A DNA stretch of 64,000 nt. Origin: Pseudomonas sp. GOM6. Lineage in GTDB: Bacteria; Pseudomonadota; Gammaproteobacteria; Pseudomonadales; Pseudomonadaceae. The position numbers and the translations under genes are program-made. A model generated the notes under the pieces. That model did no database searches, was not told where the DNA came from, and saw only the letters and a program-made list of their open reading frames with translations. The stretch is taken from contig NZ_JARPUS010000013.1 of assembly GCF_029537485.1 (NCBI RefSeq), positions 1 through 64,000 of the forward strand, read 5' to 3'. Below, piece by piece: positions 15,770-26,531 of the stretch (position 1 is the first letter of the stretch; each line of letters begins with the position of its first letter).

Positions 15770-16657
15770 ATGTTTGCCCGCCTCCCCCTTACCGCGCTGC
15801 GCACCTTCGAATCGGCAGCGCGCCTGACCAGCTTCCGTGCAGCCGCGCAGGAGCTCAGCGTCACGCCAACGGCGGTATCCCACCAGATTCGTGGCCTGGA
15901 GCAGTGGCTGGGGGTGTTGTTGTTCGAGCGCCCGGGACGTGGTGTACGCCTGAGCGAAGCTGGCGAGCAACTGCGCCGCAGTCTGCACAGCGCCCTGCTG
16001 GAAATCGACCACAGCCTGGCCGCCTTGCGCCCACAGGCTGGCGAGCAATGCATCAGCCTGAGCACCATGCCAGCCTTTGCCGCGCTCTGGCTGATTCCGA
16101 GGCTCGGGCGCTTCTACAAGCGTCACTCCGGCATTCGCGTGCGCATCGAGACCAGCAACGAGCTGGTCGACCTGCAGCGCGATGCCAGCATTGATCTGGT
16201 GATCCGCTGCGGCCTTGGTGACTACCCCGAGCTGTACCAGCTTGCCCTGCTGGAGGAGCACTTCGCTGCCTATGCCGCGCCACAGCTGCTGGAGAGTCTG
16301 CCGTTTGATGCGGAATTGATTGGCGTGGGCTGGGAGTCGCCACTGTCCGGGCTGCCCTCCTGGCAGAGCTGGGCCGAGCAGGCAAACGAACCCTGGGCGG
16401 CCAGCGCGACCTGCCGTGACTACCCGGACGAACACTACGCCTTGCAGGCTGCCATTTCCGGGCAGGGCCTGGCCCTGGCCAGCTCGGTACTGGTCTCCGA
16501 CAGCCTGGCCAACGGCCTGCTGCGCCCCTACCGCGAGGACATTCGCCTGCCTGGCGCCCGCTACCTGGCGTTGTGCGTACCGGGCCGCGAGCGGCAGCCG
16601 GCAGTGCGGGCGTTGCTCGACTGGTTGCAGGAGGAATGTGCTGAAAGTCTGGTGTGA
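15770..16657 (+). CDS. LysR-family regulator, GcvA-like, likely controlling the PACE efflux gene
   Basis: A 295-residue LysR protein with helix-turn-helix TSFRAAAQELSVTPTAVSHQIRGLEQWLGVLLFER at residues about 20-54 and a GcvA-type effector domain (ISLSTMPAFAALWLIPRLGRFYKRHSGIRVRI). ATG 15770 is 129 bp from the divergent PACE gene. This arrangement, a LysR regulator divergent from a PACE gene, is known for AceR/AceI, where the regulator responds to chlorhexidine or polyamines. The ligand here is not predictable from sequence. A REP pair follows the stop. Confidence 0.88.
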   Translation: MFARLPLTALRTFESAARLTSFRAAAQELSVTPTAVSHQIRGLEQWLGVLLFERPGRGVRLSEAGEQLRRSLHSALLEIDHSLAALRPQAGEQCISLSTMPAFAALWLIPRLGRFYKRHSGIRVRIETSNELVDLQRDASIDLVIRCGLGDYPELYQLALLEEHFAAYAAPQLLESLPFDAELIGVGWESPLSGLPSWQSWAEQANEPWAASATCRDYPDEHYALQAAISGQGLALASSVLVSDSLANGLLRPYREDIRLPGARYLALCVPGRERQPAVRALLDWLQEECAESLV

Positions 16658-16665
16658 AGGCTTTT

Positions 16666-16751
16666 TCGCGGCTGAAGCCGCTCCCACAAGAGCCAGCTGT
16701 GCACTGCCAAAGAGCACACGACTTTGTCCGTGGGAGCGGCTTCAGCCGCGA
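16666..16751. repeat. Inverted pair of Pseudomonas REP elements
   Basis: Two copies in opposite orientation at 16666-16687 and 16730-16751 of the element beginning GTGGGAGCGGCTTCAGCCGC. Each is itself an imperfect hairpin. The same element recurs at 34424, 37886 and 60745, marking a dispersed family. Confidence 0.9.
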
Positions 16752-16930
16752 TTTACAAAGCCGAACAAAACAGAACCCCGGTCGCCAACAGGCTGGCAGC
16801 ACTGGGTCGTTTCTTAGCCGGGGGGCTGCTGCCATATCAGCACTTAGGCCTACCGCCTTCACTACCCCGCCTCGTACCGTTAGGATCGAACCCGGCCTTC
16901 ATGCCGAAGGCAGCCACACAAGGATGACTC

Positions 16931-17380
16931 ATGAAAAAGCTCGCGCTGTCCCTGTTCTGCCTGTTCGCCCCGCTGGCCCATGCCGATTCCGCGCTGACGG
17001 AAGACAACATCCGTGCCCTCTACGACGAGATGGCCGTTGCCGCCTCGCAGCGCAATATCGACGGCGTGCTGGGGCTGATGAGCGATGACGTGACCATCAG
17101 GATTTCCGCCGCCAAAGGCAGCATCGAGCTGGATGCCGCCAAGTACCGGCAACTACTGCAACAGGGCTGGGGCGGGCTGGACAGCTATAGCATGGCCGTG
17201 GACATCGAGCAGATCGACATCGCCGCCGACGGCCAGAGTGCGACCGTGAAAGACACCACCACGGAAACCATGAGCATGCGGGGCCATGAGATGAACGCCG
17301 GCATGCAGGAAACTGCCACCCTGCGCCTGATCGATGGCGAGCCGAAGATCACCCGCATCGAGGCGCAGATCAAACAGTAG
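16931..17380 (+). CDS. Secreted NTF2/SnoaL-like protein of unknown function
   Basis: A 149-residue protein with a clear Sec signal peptide (MKKLALSLFCLFAPLAHADS, cut after AHA). The mature part, ALTEDNIRALYDEMAVAASQRNIDGVLGLMSDDVTIRI with later SYSMAVDIEQIDIAADGQSATVKDTTTE, has the helix-helix-strand pattern of NTF2/SnoaL-like cone folds. No catalytic residues are assignable. It lies alone after the REP pair; the muxABC-opmB operon converges on it and ends only 3 bp away, with no terminator visible between them. Confidence 0.8.
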   Translation: MKKLALSLFCLFAPLAHADSALTEDNIRALYDEMAVAASQRNIDGVLGLMSDDVTIRISAAKGSIELDAAKYRQLLQQGWGGLDSYSMAVDIEQIDIAADGQSATVKDTTTETMSMRGHEMNAGMQETATLRLIDGEPKITRIEAQIKQ

Positions 17381-17383
17381 GCA

Positions 17384-18835
17384 TCACTCGGCGGGGGCCT
17401 CGGGCTGCCAGCCGCCGCCCAGCGCCGCGATCAGCTGCACACTGGCGGTTAGGCGGCTGCCCTGCAAAGTCAGGCGGGTGCGCTCGTTGGAGAGCGCGGT
17501 GGTCTGCACGTTGACCACGTCGGTGAACTCCACGGTGCCGGCCTTGTACTGGTTGAGCAGCAGGCGCAGTGATTCGCGGGCGGCGTCCAGCGCCTCCTGC
17601 TGCACCACGGCCTCGCGCTCCAGCACAGCCAGTTGCACCAGGTAGTCCTCCACTTCACGGAAACTGTTCAGCACCGTTTGTCGGTAGTCGGCCACGGTCT
17701 GGTCATAACTGGCCTCGGCCTGTTCGACGCGAGAGCGAATCAGGCCGCCATCGAACAGGTTGAGAGCGAAGGCAGGGCCGATGGACCAGAAGCGGTTCGG
17801 CGTACTGATCCAGTCGTCCAGACCGCCGCTACGGTAGCCGCCAGTGGCAGACAGGTTCAGCTCGGGGTAGTAAGCGGCCTCGGCCACACCGATCTCGGCG
17901 TTGGCGGCGATCACCCGGCGTTCAGCCGCTGCCACATCAGGGCGCCGCTCCAGCAACGTCGAGGGCAGGCTCACCGGCACACTGGGCAGCGCAGGAATGT
18001 CCTGCCGTGGCGGCAACTCGAACTCGGACGGTGCCACGCCCACCAGTACGGCGATGGCGTGCTCCAGCTGGGCACGCTGATACTCCAGATCGACCGCTTC
18101 GGCTTCGGTGCCCTTGAGCTGGGTCAGCCCCTGGGTGACATCGGACTTGGGCACGATGCCGGCCTTGTACTGATTCTCGGCAATACGGTAGGCCTCCTTG
18201 TAGGCGGCGACGGTCTCTTCGAGCAGGCGCTTCTGCTGATCCAGCACACGCAGTTGCAGGTAGTTCTGCACCAGCTCGGACTGCTGGCTGAGGCGCACGG
18301 CGGCCAGATCGGCGGCGCTGGCATCGAGGCCGGCGCGTTCGGACTCCAGTTGGCGGCGCAGCTTGCCCCACAGGTCCAGCTCCCAGCTCACGCCAAGGCT
18401 GGCTTCATAGCTCTTGGAGACGGTCGAGGTGCCGCCACCGCTGACGCTCACTCCACCCGTGGTGCCGATGGTGCTGTCACCACCGCCCTGCCCCGCGCGG
18501 GTGACGCCGGTATTCAGACCGATGCTGGGAAAGAAGGCCGCCCGCGCACCACGCACTAGGGCCTTGGCCTGGCGATACTGAGCCTCGGCACTGGCCAGGT
18601 TCTGATTGTTGGCATTCAGGCGTTCGACCAGCGCATCCAGCTCGGCGTCGCCGTACAGCGTCCACCAGTCGCCGCGCAGCGCGGTATCGGCTGGCGCAGC
18701 CGCCTTCCAGCCGGCGGCCTGCTTGAACGCGGCCGAAGGCGCACTATCCGGGCGCAGATAATCGGGGCCAACAGCGCAGCCAGCCAGAGTCAGGGCGAGC
18801 AGAAGAGTCGAAACGCGAGGCAATGCAGACGTCAT
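17384..18835 (-). CDS. opmB: Outer membrane efflux lipoprotein OpmB
   Basis: A 483-residue NodT-type outer membrane factor. Lipoprotein signal LLLALTLAGC with the lipid Cys at residue 20, then AVGPDYLRPD, two OEP domains with long helices, and LLERRPDVAAAERRVIAANAEIGVAEAAYYPELNL in the second half. It ends GGGWQPEAPAE. ATG 18835 overlaps the muxC stop. As the fourth gene of the muxABC-opmB order, it is the channel for this two-transporter RND pump. A low-complexity Gly/Ser/Thr stretch around residues 113-135 (TRAGQGGGDSTIGTTGGVSV) is likely a loop. Confidence 0.93.
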   Translation of the reverse strand: MTSALPRVSTLLLALTLAGCAVGPDYLRPDSAPSAAFKQAAGWKAAAPADTALRGDWWTLYGDAELDALVERLNANNQNLASAEAQYRQAKALVRGARAAFFPSIGLNTGVTRAGQGGGDSTIGTTGGVSVSGGGTSTVSKSYEASLGVSWELDLWGKLRRQLESERAGLDASAADLAAVRLSQQSELVQNYLQLRVLDQQKRLLEETVAAYKEAYRIAENQYKAGIVPKSDVTQGLTQLKGTEAEAVDLEYQRAQLEHAIAVLVGVAPSEFELPPRQDIPALPSVPVSLPSTLLERRPDVAAAERRVIAANAEIGVAEAAYYPELNLSATGGYRSGGLDDWISTPNRFWSIGPAFALNLFDGGLIRSRVEQAEASYDQTVADYRQTVLNSFREVEDYLVQLAVLEREAVVQQEALDAARESLRLLLNQYKAGTVEFTDVVNVQTTALSNERTRLTLQGSRLTASVQLIAALGGGWQPEAPAE

Positions 18836-21800
18836 AGCGGGGTTTCCAGAGCAGCGTCGCTGCGTACGCCGCGCCAGCGGTTGACCCGGTGGCGCAGACG
18901 GTCGAGGTAGAGGTAGACCACAGGCGTGGTGAACAGCGTGAGCAACTGGCTGAGCACCAGGCCGCCGACGATGGCCAGGCCCAGCGGGCTGCGCATCTCG
19001 GCGCCTTCGGCCTGGCCCAGCAATAACGGCAGCGCGCCGAGCATGGCCGCCAGGGTGGTCATCATGATCGGGCGGAAGCGCAGCAGGCAGGCCTCGCGGA
19101 TCGATTCCTGCGGGCTGAGCTGCTGTTCGCGCTCCAGCTCCAGAGCCAGGTCGATCATCAGGATGGCGTTCTTCTTCACCACGCCGATCAGCAGGAACAG
19201 GCCGAGCAACGAGATCAGGCTGAACTGGCCGCCGGTGAGCAGGATCGCCAGCAAGGCGCCGACCCCGGCCGAGGGCAAGGTGGAGAGAATGGTCAGCGGG
19301 TGGATGTAACTCTCGTAGAGGATGCCCAGCACGATGTACACCACCAGCAGGGCCAGCAGGATCATCAGCGGCTGGCCCTGGGCCTCTTTCTCGAACTGGC
19401 CGCCGGTGCCGCCCAGCATACCCTGCACCTCGGTCGGCAGGTTGACCTCCGCCACGGCCTGCCGAATGGCCGCGTTGGCCTCCTCCTGGGTCACGTCCGG
19501 AGCCAGCGCGTAGCCAATGCTCTCGGCGGCGAACTGGCCCTGGTGCTGGACCCGGTCTTCCTCCAGGCTGCGCTCCCAGCGAGCGAAACCGGATAGCGGT
19601 ATGCGCTCACCGCTCTCGCTGATCACCTGAATCTGATCCAGCGCCTCCGGGTACTGGGCGTACCTGGGGTTGATCTCCATCACCACGCTGTACTGGTTGA
19701 GACTCTCGTAGATGGTGGAGATCTGCCGCTGGCTGAAGGCGTTATTGAGCACGCTGCTGATCATCGCCATGTCCACGCCGAGGCGCTGCGCGGTGGCACG
19801 GTCCACTACCAGGGTGATCTGCTGGGCGCCCTCGCCTTCGTTGGCGTCGATGTCGGTCAGCTCGGGCAACTTGGCCAGGGCATCGCGCACCTTGGGCAGC
19901 CAGGTCTTGAGCAGATCGAGCTCGCTGGCCAGCAGCACGTATTCGTTCTCCGAACTGCGCCCCTGGCGGCCGCCAAACTGCAGGTCCTGGTCGGCCATCA
20001 GCATCAGCCGCGCGCCCGGCACCTTGGGCATCTCGGCCCGGAGCCGGTCGATCACGTCCCTGGACGACTGCTCACGCTCGGCAATAGGCTTCAGGCGGAT
20101 CACCAGAAAGGCGTTGTTGATGCCGCTCTCGCCGCCGATGAAGCCCGCCACGCTGTGGATGGCAGGGTCCTTGAGCAGCCCCTTGCGGAACGCCTCCATC
20201 TTCGGCTGCATACGCTGGAACGACAGGCCGTCGTCCCCCCGTACGAAGCCTATCAGCTGGCCGGTGTCCTGTTCGGGCATGAAGGTCTTGGGCACCACGA
20301 CGAACAGGTAGACGTTGCCGATGATGGTCAGCAGCAGGCTGAACAGGGTCAGCCGTGAATGGCGCAGCGCCCAGTCCAGGCCACGGCCGTAGGCGGCCAG
20401 CACGCGCCTCTGTACCCGTGCAGCCCACTGTGCCACCCGTCCCGGTTCGCGCTCCTGCCCTTCGGCCTTGAGCCAGCGGGCGCAGAGCATCGGCGTAAGG
20501 GTCAGCGAGACCGCCATGGAGATCAGGATCGCCGCAGTCAGGGTGATGGCGAACTCGCGGAACAGGGTGCCGACGATGCCACCCATGAACAGGATGGAGA
20601 GGAACACCGCGACCAGCGACAGGTTCATGGATAGCAAGGTGAAGCCGACTTCCTGGGTGCCCTTGAAGGCCGCCGCCAGGGGCTTCTCGCCGGCCTCGAT
20701 GTGCCGCGAAATGTTCTCCAGCACGACAATGGCGTCGTCCACCACCAGGCCGGTGGAGATGATCAGCGCCATCAGCGACAGGTTGTTCAAGGAAAAATCC
20801 AGCAGGTACATGACGGCAAAGGTGCCGACGAGCGACACCGGCACCGCCAGCGCCGGGATCAGAGAAGCGCGCCAGCGGCCGAGGAACAGAAACACCACCA
20901 GAATCACCAGGCCGACCGCGATCAACAGGGTACGCTCGGCCTCGTGCAGGCTGGCGCGGATCACCGGCGAACGGTCCATCGCCACCTCCAGCTTGGCGCT
21001 GGCCGGCATCAACGCTTCCAGCGCCGGCAGCTCGGCACGGATGTCCTCGATGGTCTGGATAATATTGGCGCCGGGCTGGCGGTTGACCACCAGCAGCACA
21101 GCCTTCTCATCGTTATAGAAACCGGCGTTGTAGCGGTTCTCCACCGAGTCGCGCACCGTGGCCACGTCGCCCAGACGCACGGCCGCGTTATTCTGGTAGC
21201 GGATGATCAGGTCCTGGTACTGCGCGGCCTTCTTCATCTGGTCGTTGGCCTGGATCTGCCACTGGCGGTCCGCGTCGGCCACATCGCCCTTGGGACGGTC
21301 GCGGTTGGCCGCGTCGATCGCGCTGCGCACCTCGTCCAGGGCCACGCCGTACTGGTCGAGCAGACGCGGCTCCAGCTCCACCCGCACCGCGGGCAGCGAG
21401 CTGCCGCCAATCTGGATCTCGCCAACGCCCTGCACCTGCGCCAGTTTCTGCGCGATTACCGTGGAACCCAAGTCATACAGCTGGCTCTTGTCCAGCAGCG
21501 GCGAGGTGAGCGACAGCACCATAATCGGCGCCTGCGACGGGTTGAACTTCTTGTAGGTCGGCATGGTGCGCATACCGCTGGGCAGCAGATTGCGCGCGGC
21601 GTTGATCGCCGCCTGCACCTCGCGGGCGGCCGCGTCGACATTACGGCCGATATTGAACAGGATGACGATCTGCGTGCTGCCTTGGCTACTGCGGCTGGTC
21701 ATCTCGCTGATCCCGGCGATGGTGCCGAGCGAACGTTCCAGCGGCGTGGCCACGCTGGAGGCCATGGTCTGCGGGCTGGCACCGGGCAAAGTGGCGCGTA

Positions 21801-21939
21801 CCACGATGGCCGGGAAATCCATGTTCGGCAGCGGCGCCACCGACAGCAGGCGAAAGCTCACCAGGCCCAGCAGGACGATGGCCAGGCTCAGCAGCAGGGT
21901 TGCCACCGGGCGGCGAATAAAGGGCGCCGAGAGGTTCAT
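18832..21939 (-). CDS. muxC: RND efflux transporter MuxC
   Basis: A 1035-residue RND transporter of the MdtC/MuxC type: MNLSAPFIRRPVATLLLSLAI, GLVVDDAIVVLENISRHIEAG in TM4, ARWLKAEGQ loop and the C-terminal GVVKKNAILMIDLALELER. The frame is open to 21966, but ATG 21939 gives the family start and length (P. aeruginosa MuxC about 1036). It works with MuxB as a heteromeric trimer. The 136-bp gap to muxB is filled with palindromic repeats, whose G-rich arm lies just before the start and may affect ribosome access. The end overlaps opmB by 4 bp. Confidence 0.93.
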   Translation of the reverse strand: MNLSAPFIRRPVATLLLSLAIVLLGLVSFRLLSVAPLPNMDFPAIVVRATLPGASPQTMASSVATPLERSLGTIAGISEMTSRSSQGSTQIVILFNIGRNVDAAAREVQAAINAARNLLPSGMRTMPTYKKFNPSQAPIMVLSLTSPLLDKSQLYDLGSTVIAQKLAQVQGVGEIQIGGSSLPAVRVELEPRLLDQYGVALDEVRSAIDAANRDRPKGDVADADRQWQIQANDQMKKAAQYQDLIIRYQNNAAVRLGDVATVRDSVENRYNAGFYNDEKAVLLVVNRQPGANIIQTIEDIRAELPALEALMPASAKLEVAMDRSPVIRASLHEAERTLLIAVGLVILVVFLFLGRWRASLIPALAVPVSLVGTFAVMYLLDFSLNNLSLMALIISTGLVVDDAIVVLENISRHIEAGEKPLAAAFKGTQEVGFTLLSMNLSLVAVFLSILFMGGIVGTLFREFAITLTAAILISMAVSLTLTPMLCARWLKAEGQEREPGRVAQWAARVQRRVLAAYGRGLDWALRHSRLTLFSLLLTIIGNVYLFVVVPKTFMPEQDTGQLIGFVRGDDGLSFQRMQPKMEAFRKGLLKDPAIHSVAGFIGGESGINNAFLVIRLKPIAEREQSSRDVIDRLRAEMPKVPGARLMLMADQDLQFGGRQGRSSENEYVLLASELDLLKTWLPKVRDALAKLPELTDIDANEGEGAQQITLVVDRATAQRLGVDMAMISSVLNNAFSQRQISTIYESLNQYSVVMEINPRYAQYPEALDQIQVISESGERIPLSGFARWERSLEEDRVQHQGQFAAESIGYALAPDVTQEEANAAIRQAVAEVNLPTEVQGMLGGTGGQFEKEAQGQPLMILLALLVVYIVLGILYESYIHPLTILSTLPSAGVGALLAILLTGGQFSLISLLGLFLLIGVVKKNAILMIDLALELEREQQLSPQESIREACLLRFRPIMMTTLAAMLGALPLLLGQAEGAEMRSPLGLAIVGGLVLSQLLTLFTTPVVYLYLDRLRHRVNRWRGVRSDAALETPL

Positions 21940-21955
21940 GGCTGCACGAACCACC

Positions 21956-22057
21956 CCCTCTCCCATTTATGGGAGAGGGCTGGGGAGAGGGAAATGAACA
22001 ACAGCGAGCTTGCATCGCCCTCTCCCCTGGCCCCTCTCCCGTAAACGGGAGAGGGGA
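21956..22057. repeat. CTCTCCC-type palindromic repeats between muxB and muxC
   Basis: Two hairpins, CCCTCTCCC-ATTTAT-GGGAGAGGG at 21956-21979 and CCCTCTCCC-GTAAAC-GGGAGAGGG at about 22032-22056, flank a short spacer with further GGGGAGAGGG/CCCTCTCCCC arms, so the two units also pair with each other. Related elements lie at 36144-36246, 38801-38834 and 40791-40823. Confidence 0.9.
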
Positions 22058-22075
22058 GCAACGTCCATGCGCCCC

Positions 22076-25000
22076 TCACGCCGGCACCCCCGCTGCGCTG
22101 CGTCCCAACATGCGCCGCGAGAGGCGGTCGAAAGCCAGGTAGATCACCGGCGTGGTGAACAGGGTCAGTACCTGGCTGAGCAGCAGGCCGCCGACCATCA
22201 CCAGGCCCAGCGGCTGACGTAGCTCGGCCCCGGAACCGGAAGCGAGCATCAATGGGATGGCACCGAATAGGGCCGCCAGGGTGGTCATCAGTATCGGCCG
22301 GAAGCGCAACAGTGCGGCCTGGTAGATGGCCTCCTGCGGCGCCATGCCCTGCTGACGCTCGGCCTCCAGGGCGAAGTCGATCATCATGATGGCGTTCTTC
22401 TTGACGATGCCGATCAGCAGGATGATGCCGATGATGGCGATCAGGCCCAGGTCGTTGCCGGTCAGCAGCAGCGCCAGTAGCGCCCCCACACCGGCCGAGG
22501 GCAGCGTCGAGAGAATGGTGATCGGGTGGATGTAGCTCTCGTAGAGCACACCCAGCACGATGTACATGGTGACGATGGCCGCCAGGATCAGCAGCAGGGT
22601 CGAACTCAGCGACGCGCGGAAGGCCTCAGCCGCGCCCTGGAAGTGGCTCTGAATGGCGACCGGCAGGCCGATATCGCGCTGCACCTGCTCGATCACCGCC
22701 ACGGCCTCACCCAGGGACACGCCGGACGCCAGGTTGAACGACACGGTGACCGCCGGGAACTGGCCGATGTGGTTGACCAGCAGCGTGGCCGGCCGCTCTT
22801 CGATGCGCGCCAGCGAGACGAGCGGCACCTGTTCGCCGCTGCGGGTGACGACATGGATACGGCGCAGCGCAGCGGGCCCGATCTCACCGGCACCGGCGCT
22901 CTCCAGCACCACGCGGTACTGGCTGGCCTGGGTGAAGATGGTGGAAATCTGCCGCTGGCCGAAGGCGTCGTACAGCGCGTCGTCTATAGCCGCGACGCTC
23001 ACGCCCAGACGCGCCGCAGCGTCGCGATCGATATCGAGGAACACCTGCAGGCCGCGGTTCTGCAGGTCGCTGGCCACGTCCTGCAGCTCCGGCCGCTCAC
23101 CCAGCGCGGCGATCAGCTTCGGCGTCCAGGTTTCCAGCAACTCACTGTCCGGTGACTCCAGGCTGAACTGGAACTGGGTACGGCTGACCCGATCCTCGAT
23201 GGTCAGGTCCTGCACTGGCTGCAGGTACAGGGCGATGCCCGGCACCTTGGCCAGCTCGGGGCGCAGGCGCTCGATCAACTCGCTGGCGGTCACGTCGCGC
23301 TCGGCATGAGGCTTGAGGTTGATCAGCAGGCGCCCGCTGTTCAGTGTCGGGTTGTCGCCATCCACGCCGATATAGGAGGACAGGCTGGCCACGTCCGGGT
23401 CGCGCAGGATGACCTCGGCCAGGCGCTGCTGACGCTCGCTCATGGCCCTGAACGAGATCGACTGCGGTGCCTCTGAAATACCCTGGATCACCCCGGTGTC
23501 CTGCACCGGGAAGAAGCCCTTGGGCACCGCGAGGTACAACAGCACGGTCAACGCCAGGGTGCCGATGGCCACCAGCAGGGTCAAGCCCTGGTGGCGCAGG
23601 GTCCAGGTCAGGCCCACGGCGTAACGCGCGATCAGACCGTCGATAAAGGCGCCCGCTGTCTTGTAGAAGCGCCCCTGCTCCTCTTCCTTCTCAGCCTTGA
23701 GCAGGCGCGCGCACATCATCGGCGTCAGGGTCAGCGACACTACCAGGGAAATCAGGATGGCCACCGCCAGGGTAATGGCGAACTCGCGAAACAGCCGGCC
23801 CACCACGTCTTCCATAAACAGCAGAGGGATCAGCACGGCGATCAGCGAGAAGGTCAACGAGATCAGGGTGAAACCGATCTGCTTGGCGCCTTTCAGGGCG
23901 GCGTTCAGCGGCGTCTCGCCCTCCTCCAGGTGGCGCGCGATGTTTTCCAGCATGACGATGGCATCGTCCACCACGAAACCGGTGGCGATGGTCAGCGCCA
24001 TCAGGGTCAGGTTGTTGATCGAGAAGCCGGCCAGGTACATCACCCCGAAGGTGCCGATCAGCGACAGCGGCACGGCGATGGACGGAATCACGGTGGCGGA
24101 GAACTTGCGCAGGAACAGGAAGGTCACCAGTACCACCAGGCCGATGGCCAGCACCAACTCGAACTGCACGTCCCTGACCGCCGCGCGGATGGTCTGGGTA
24201 CGGTCGGTGAGCACCTGCACCTCGAGACTCGCCGGCAGCGCGGCCGTGATCTGCGGCAACAGCGCCTGGATGCGGTCGACCACCTCGATGACGTTGGCAC
24301 CGGGTTGGCGCTGGATGGTCAGCAGCACCGTTTCGTTGCGGTCGGCCCAGGCGGCCAGGCGCTCGTTCTCGGCGCCGTCAACCACCGTGGCGACGTCCTG
24401 TAGGCGCAGGGCCGCACCGTTCTCGTACTTGAGGATCAGGCCGCGGTACTCGTCGGCCGACTTGAGCTGGTCGTTGGCATCCAGTTGCGAAACGCGGGTC
24501 GGGCCATCGAAGTTGCCCTTGGGCTGATTGACGTTCTGCGCGGTGATCAGCGTGCGCACGTCATCCAGGTTGAGGCCGTGGCTGGCCAGCGCCTCGGGAT
24601 TGACCTTGATGCGCACGGCCGGGCGCTGGCCACCGGCCAGGCTGACCAGGCCGACGCCGCTGATCTGGGCGATCTTCTGCGCCATGCGCGTGTCGATCAG
24701 GTCGTGCACCTCGGTCAGCGGCAGCGTGTCGGAGCGAATCGCCAGCGTCAGCACCGGCGTATCCGCCGGGTTGACCTTGTTGTACACCGGCGGCGCCGGC
24801 AGGTCGCTGGGCAACAGATTACTGGCCGCGTTGATGGCCGCCTGCACTTCCTGCTCGGCGACTTCCAGATCCACTTCCAGGCTGAAACGCAGGGTGATGA
24901 CCGAAGCACCAGCGGAGCTGGATGAGGACATCTGTTGCAGGCCCGGCATCTGGCCGAACTGGCGCTCCAGCGGTGCGGTCACCGAGCTGGTGGTGACCTG

Positions 25001-25168
25001 TGGGCTGGCCCCGGGGTACAGGGTAAGCACGCGAATGGTCGGGTAATCCACCTCGGGCAGCGCCGATACCGGCAACAGGCGGTAAGCGATCAGGCCGGCG
25101 AGGAAGATCGCCACCATCAGCAGCGTGGTGGCAACCGGGCGCAGGATGAACAGGCGCGAGGTGTTCAT
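22076..25168 (-). CDS. muxB: RND efflux transporter MuxB
   Basis: A 1030-residue RND transporter of the MdtB/MuxB type, beginning [22 protein letters not shown], with [21 protein letters not shown] in TM4 and [19 protein letters not shown] in the second half. ATG 25168 overlaps the muxA stop by 4 bp. MuxB and MuxC are different subunits of one pump with adaptor MuxA; in P. aeruginosa the operon affects novobiocin, macrolide, tetracycline and beta-lactam sensitivity and virulence. Downstream, the repeats separate it from muxC, whereas a tight junction would be expected. Confidence 0.94.
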   Translation of the reverse strand: MNTSRLFILRPVATTLLMVAIFLAGLIAYRLLPVSALPEVDYPTIRVLTLYPGASPQVTTSSVTAPLERQFGQMPGLQQMSSSSSAGASVITLRFSLEVDLEVAEQEVQAAINAASNLLPSDLPAPPVYNKVNPADTPVLTLAIRSDTLPLTEVHDLIDTRMAQKIAQISGVGLVSLAGGQRPAVRIKVNPEALASHGLNLDDVRTLITAQNVNQPKGNFDGPTRVSQLDANDQLKSADEYRGLILKYENGAALRLQDVATVVDGAENERLAAWADRNETVLLTIQRQPGANVIEVVDRIQALLPQITAALPASLEVQVLTDRTQTIRAAVRDVQFELVLAIGLVVLVTFLFLRKFSATVIPSIAVPLSLIGTFGVMYLAGFSINNLTLMALTIATGFVVDDAIVMLENIARHLEEGETPLNAALKGAKQIGFTLISLTFSLIAVLIPLLFMEDVVGRLFREFAITLAVAILISLVVSLTLTPMMCARLLKAEKEEEQGRFYKTAGAFIDGLIARYAVGLTWTLRHQGLTLLVAIGTLALTVLLYLAVPKGFFPVQDTGVIQGISEAPQSISFRAMSERQQRLAEVILRDPDVASLSSYIGVDGDNPTLNSGRLLINLKPHAERDVTASELIERLRPELAKVPGIALYLQPVQDLTIEDRVSRTQFQFSLESPDSELLETWTPKLIAALGERPELQDVASDLQNRGLQVFLDIDRDAAARLGVSVAAIDDALYDAFGQRQISTIFTQASQYRVVLESAGAGEIGPAALRRIHVVTRSGEQVPLVSLARIEERPATLLVNHIGQFPAVTVSFNLASGVSLGEAVAVIEQVQRDIGLPVAIQSHFQGAAEAFRASLSSTLLLILAAIVTMYIVLGVLYESYIHPITILSTLPSAGVGALLALLLTGNDLGLIAIIGIILLIGIVKKNAIMMIDFALEAERQQGMAPQEAIYQAALLRFRPILMTTLAALFGAIPLMLASGSGAELRQPLGLVMVGGLLLSQVLTLFTTPVIYLAFDRLSRRMLGRSAAGVPA

Positions 25169-26370
25169 GCGCCCTGCTTCTGTGCAGCCTGGGTTTCGGG
25201 CTGGGCCGGGGCGCCCGGTTCTTCGCTGATCACCTGCACCGCACTACCTTCCTTGAGCTTGTCGGTGCCCTCCAGCACCAGCCGCTCGCCGACCTCGATG
25301 CCTGCAGTCACCAGGCTCACGGCACCATCGCTGGCGCCGAGCTGGATATCGCGGATCTGCACCTTGTCGTCCTCGCCGAGCACGAACAGGAAGGTGCCGC
25401 GCGAGCCGTACTGCACGGCGGCGGAAGGAATCAGCGTGGCCTGCTGCAGGGTTTCCACCCGCAGGCGCACGTTGACGAACTGGTTGGGGAACAGGCGCTC
25501 GTCGGCATTGCCGAAGCGCGCCTTGAGCTTGACGGTACCGGTGGCCACGTCGATCTGGTTGTCCAGGCTGTGCAACACACCCTCGCCGAGCAGTTCACGC
25601 TCGTTGCGGTCCCAGGCCTGCACCCGCAATTGCTGGCCGTCGCGCACCTTGGCCAGCACCGGCGGCAGATCCTTTTCCGGCAGGGTGAAGTTGACTGCGA
25701 TCGGCTCGACCTGGGTGATCACCACCAGCGGTGTGGTATCGGCGCTGCTGATCAGGTTACCGACATCCACCTGGCGCAGGCCAAGGCGCCCGGCAATCGG
25801 CGCACGGATTCGGGTGAAATCGAGGTTGAGACGAGCGTCGGCTACGGCGGCCTGGTTACTTTTCACCGTGCCGCGGTACTGGCCGACCAGCGCCACCTGG
25901 GTATCCAGGGTCTGCTTGGCGATGCTGTCCTCGGCGTACAGGCCCTGATAGCGGGCCAGGTCGATCTCGGCATTTTTCAGCTGTGCCAGGTTCTGCGCCA
26001 GGGTGCCTTCTGCCTGCTGCAGCGCCACCTGGTAGGGCCGTGGGTCGATCTGCGCCAGCACGTCGCCGGCCTTGACCTGCTGCCCTTCCTCGAACAGCAC
26101 CTTGAGCAGCTGGCCGTCCACCCGCGGGCGCACGTTCACCGTATTCAGCGCGGTCACCGTGCCGAGGGCCTTGAGTTCGATGTTGAAGTCGCCGCGGGTG
26201 GCCTCGGTCAGAAGCACCGGCACCGGGCCGTCCCAGGGACCATACGGCTGCTTGGTCTCGGCGTCGGAGTCGTCGGACAGCAGCCACCACAACAGCACAG
26301 AGCCGAGCGCGAGGGCCAGCAGAATCAACCAGAGGCGGGGAATGCGCGGGGCAACACGGGTATCAGGCAT
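25165..26370 (-). CDS. muxA: RND efflux periplasmic adaptor MuxA
   Basis: A 401-residue membrane fusion protein of the MdtA type: one N-terminal membrane anchor ([19 protein letters not shown], residues about 13-31), then [50 protein letters not shown], a helical hairpin ([25 protein letters not shown]), [25 protein letters not shown], and a Pro/Ala/Gln-rich tail. It has no lipoprotein Cys, unlike MexE. It is the first gene of muxABC-opmB; a 161-bp gap to tpx holds its promoter, where I see no recognisable two-component (for example BaeR-type) box. Confidence 0.93.
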   Translation of the reverse strand: MPDTRVAPRIPRLWLILLALALGSVLLWWLLSDDSDAETKQPYGPWDGPVPVLLTEATRGDFNIELKALGTVTALNTVNVRPRVDGQLLKVLFEEGQQVKAGDVLAQIDPRPYQVALQQAEGTLAQNLAQLKNAEIDLARYQGLYAEDSIAKQTLDTQVALVGQYRGTVKSNQAAVADARLNLDFTRIRAPIAGRLGLRQVDVGNLISSADTTPLVVITQVEPIAVNFTLPEKDLPPVLAKVRDGQQLRVQAWDRNERELLGEGVLHSLDNQIDVATGTVKLKARFGNADERLFPNQFVNVRLRVETLQQATLIPSAAVQYGSRGTFLFVLGEDDKVQIRDIQLGASDGAVSLVTAGIEVGERLVLEGTDKLKEGSAVQVISEEPGAPAQPETQAAQKQGA

Positions 26371-26491
26371 GGTACGGCATCACTTTCCTGGGGAGGGTGA
26401 ACGATAAGTACTCCCAGCAACCAGGCAAAGGGTCTTTACCGCCTATTTACCCTTATTTGACGTAACAAGAAGTTGAGAATTTAGAAACGAC

Positions 26492-26516
26492 AACGGCCTG
26501 CTCCAGGCAGGCCGTT
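26492..26516 (-). terminator. Terminator after tpx
   Basis: AACGGCCTGC (26492-26501) pairs with GCAGGCCGTT (26507-26516), a 10-bp stem with a 5-nt loop. On the minus strand it is followed by a moderately T-rich tail. It lies 15 bp after the tpx stop. Confidence 0.8.
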
Positions 26517-26531
26517 GCGTCATCCCCTGTG

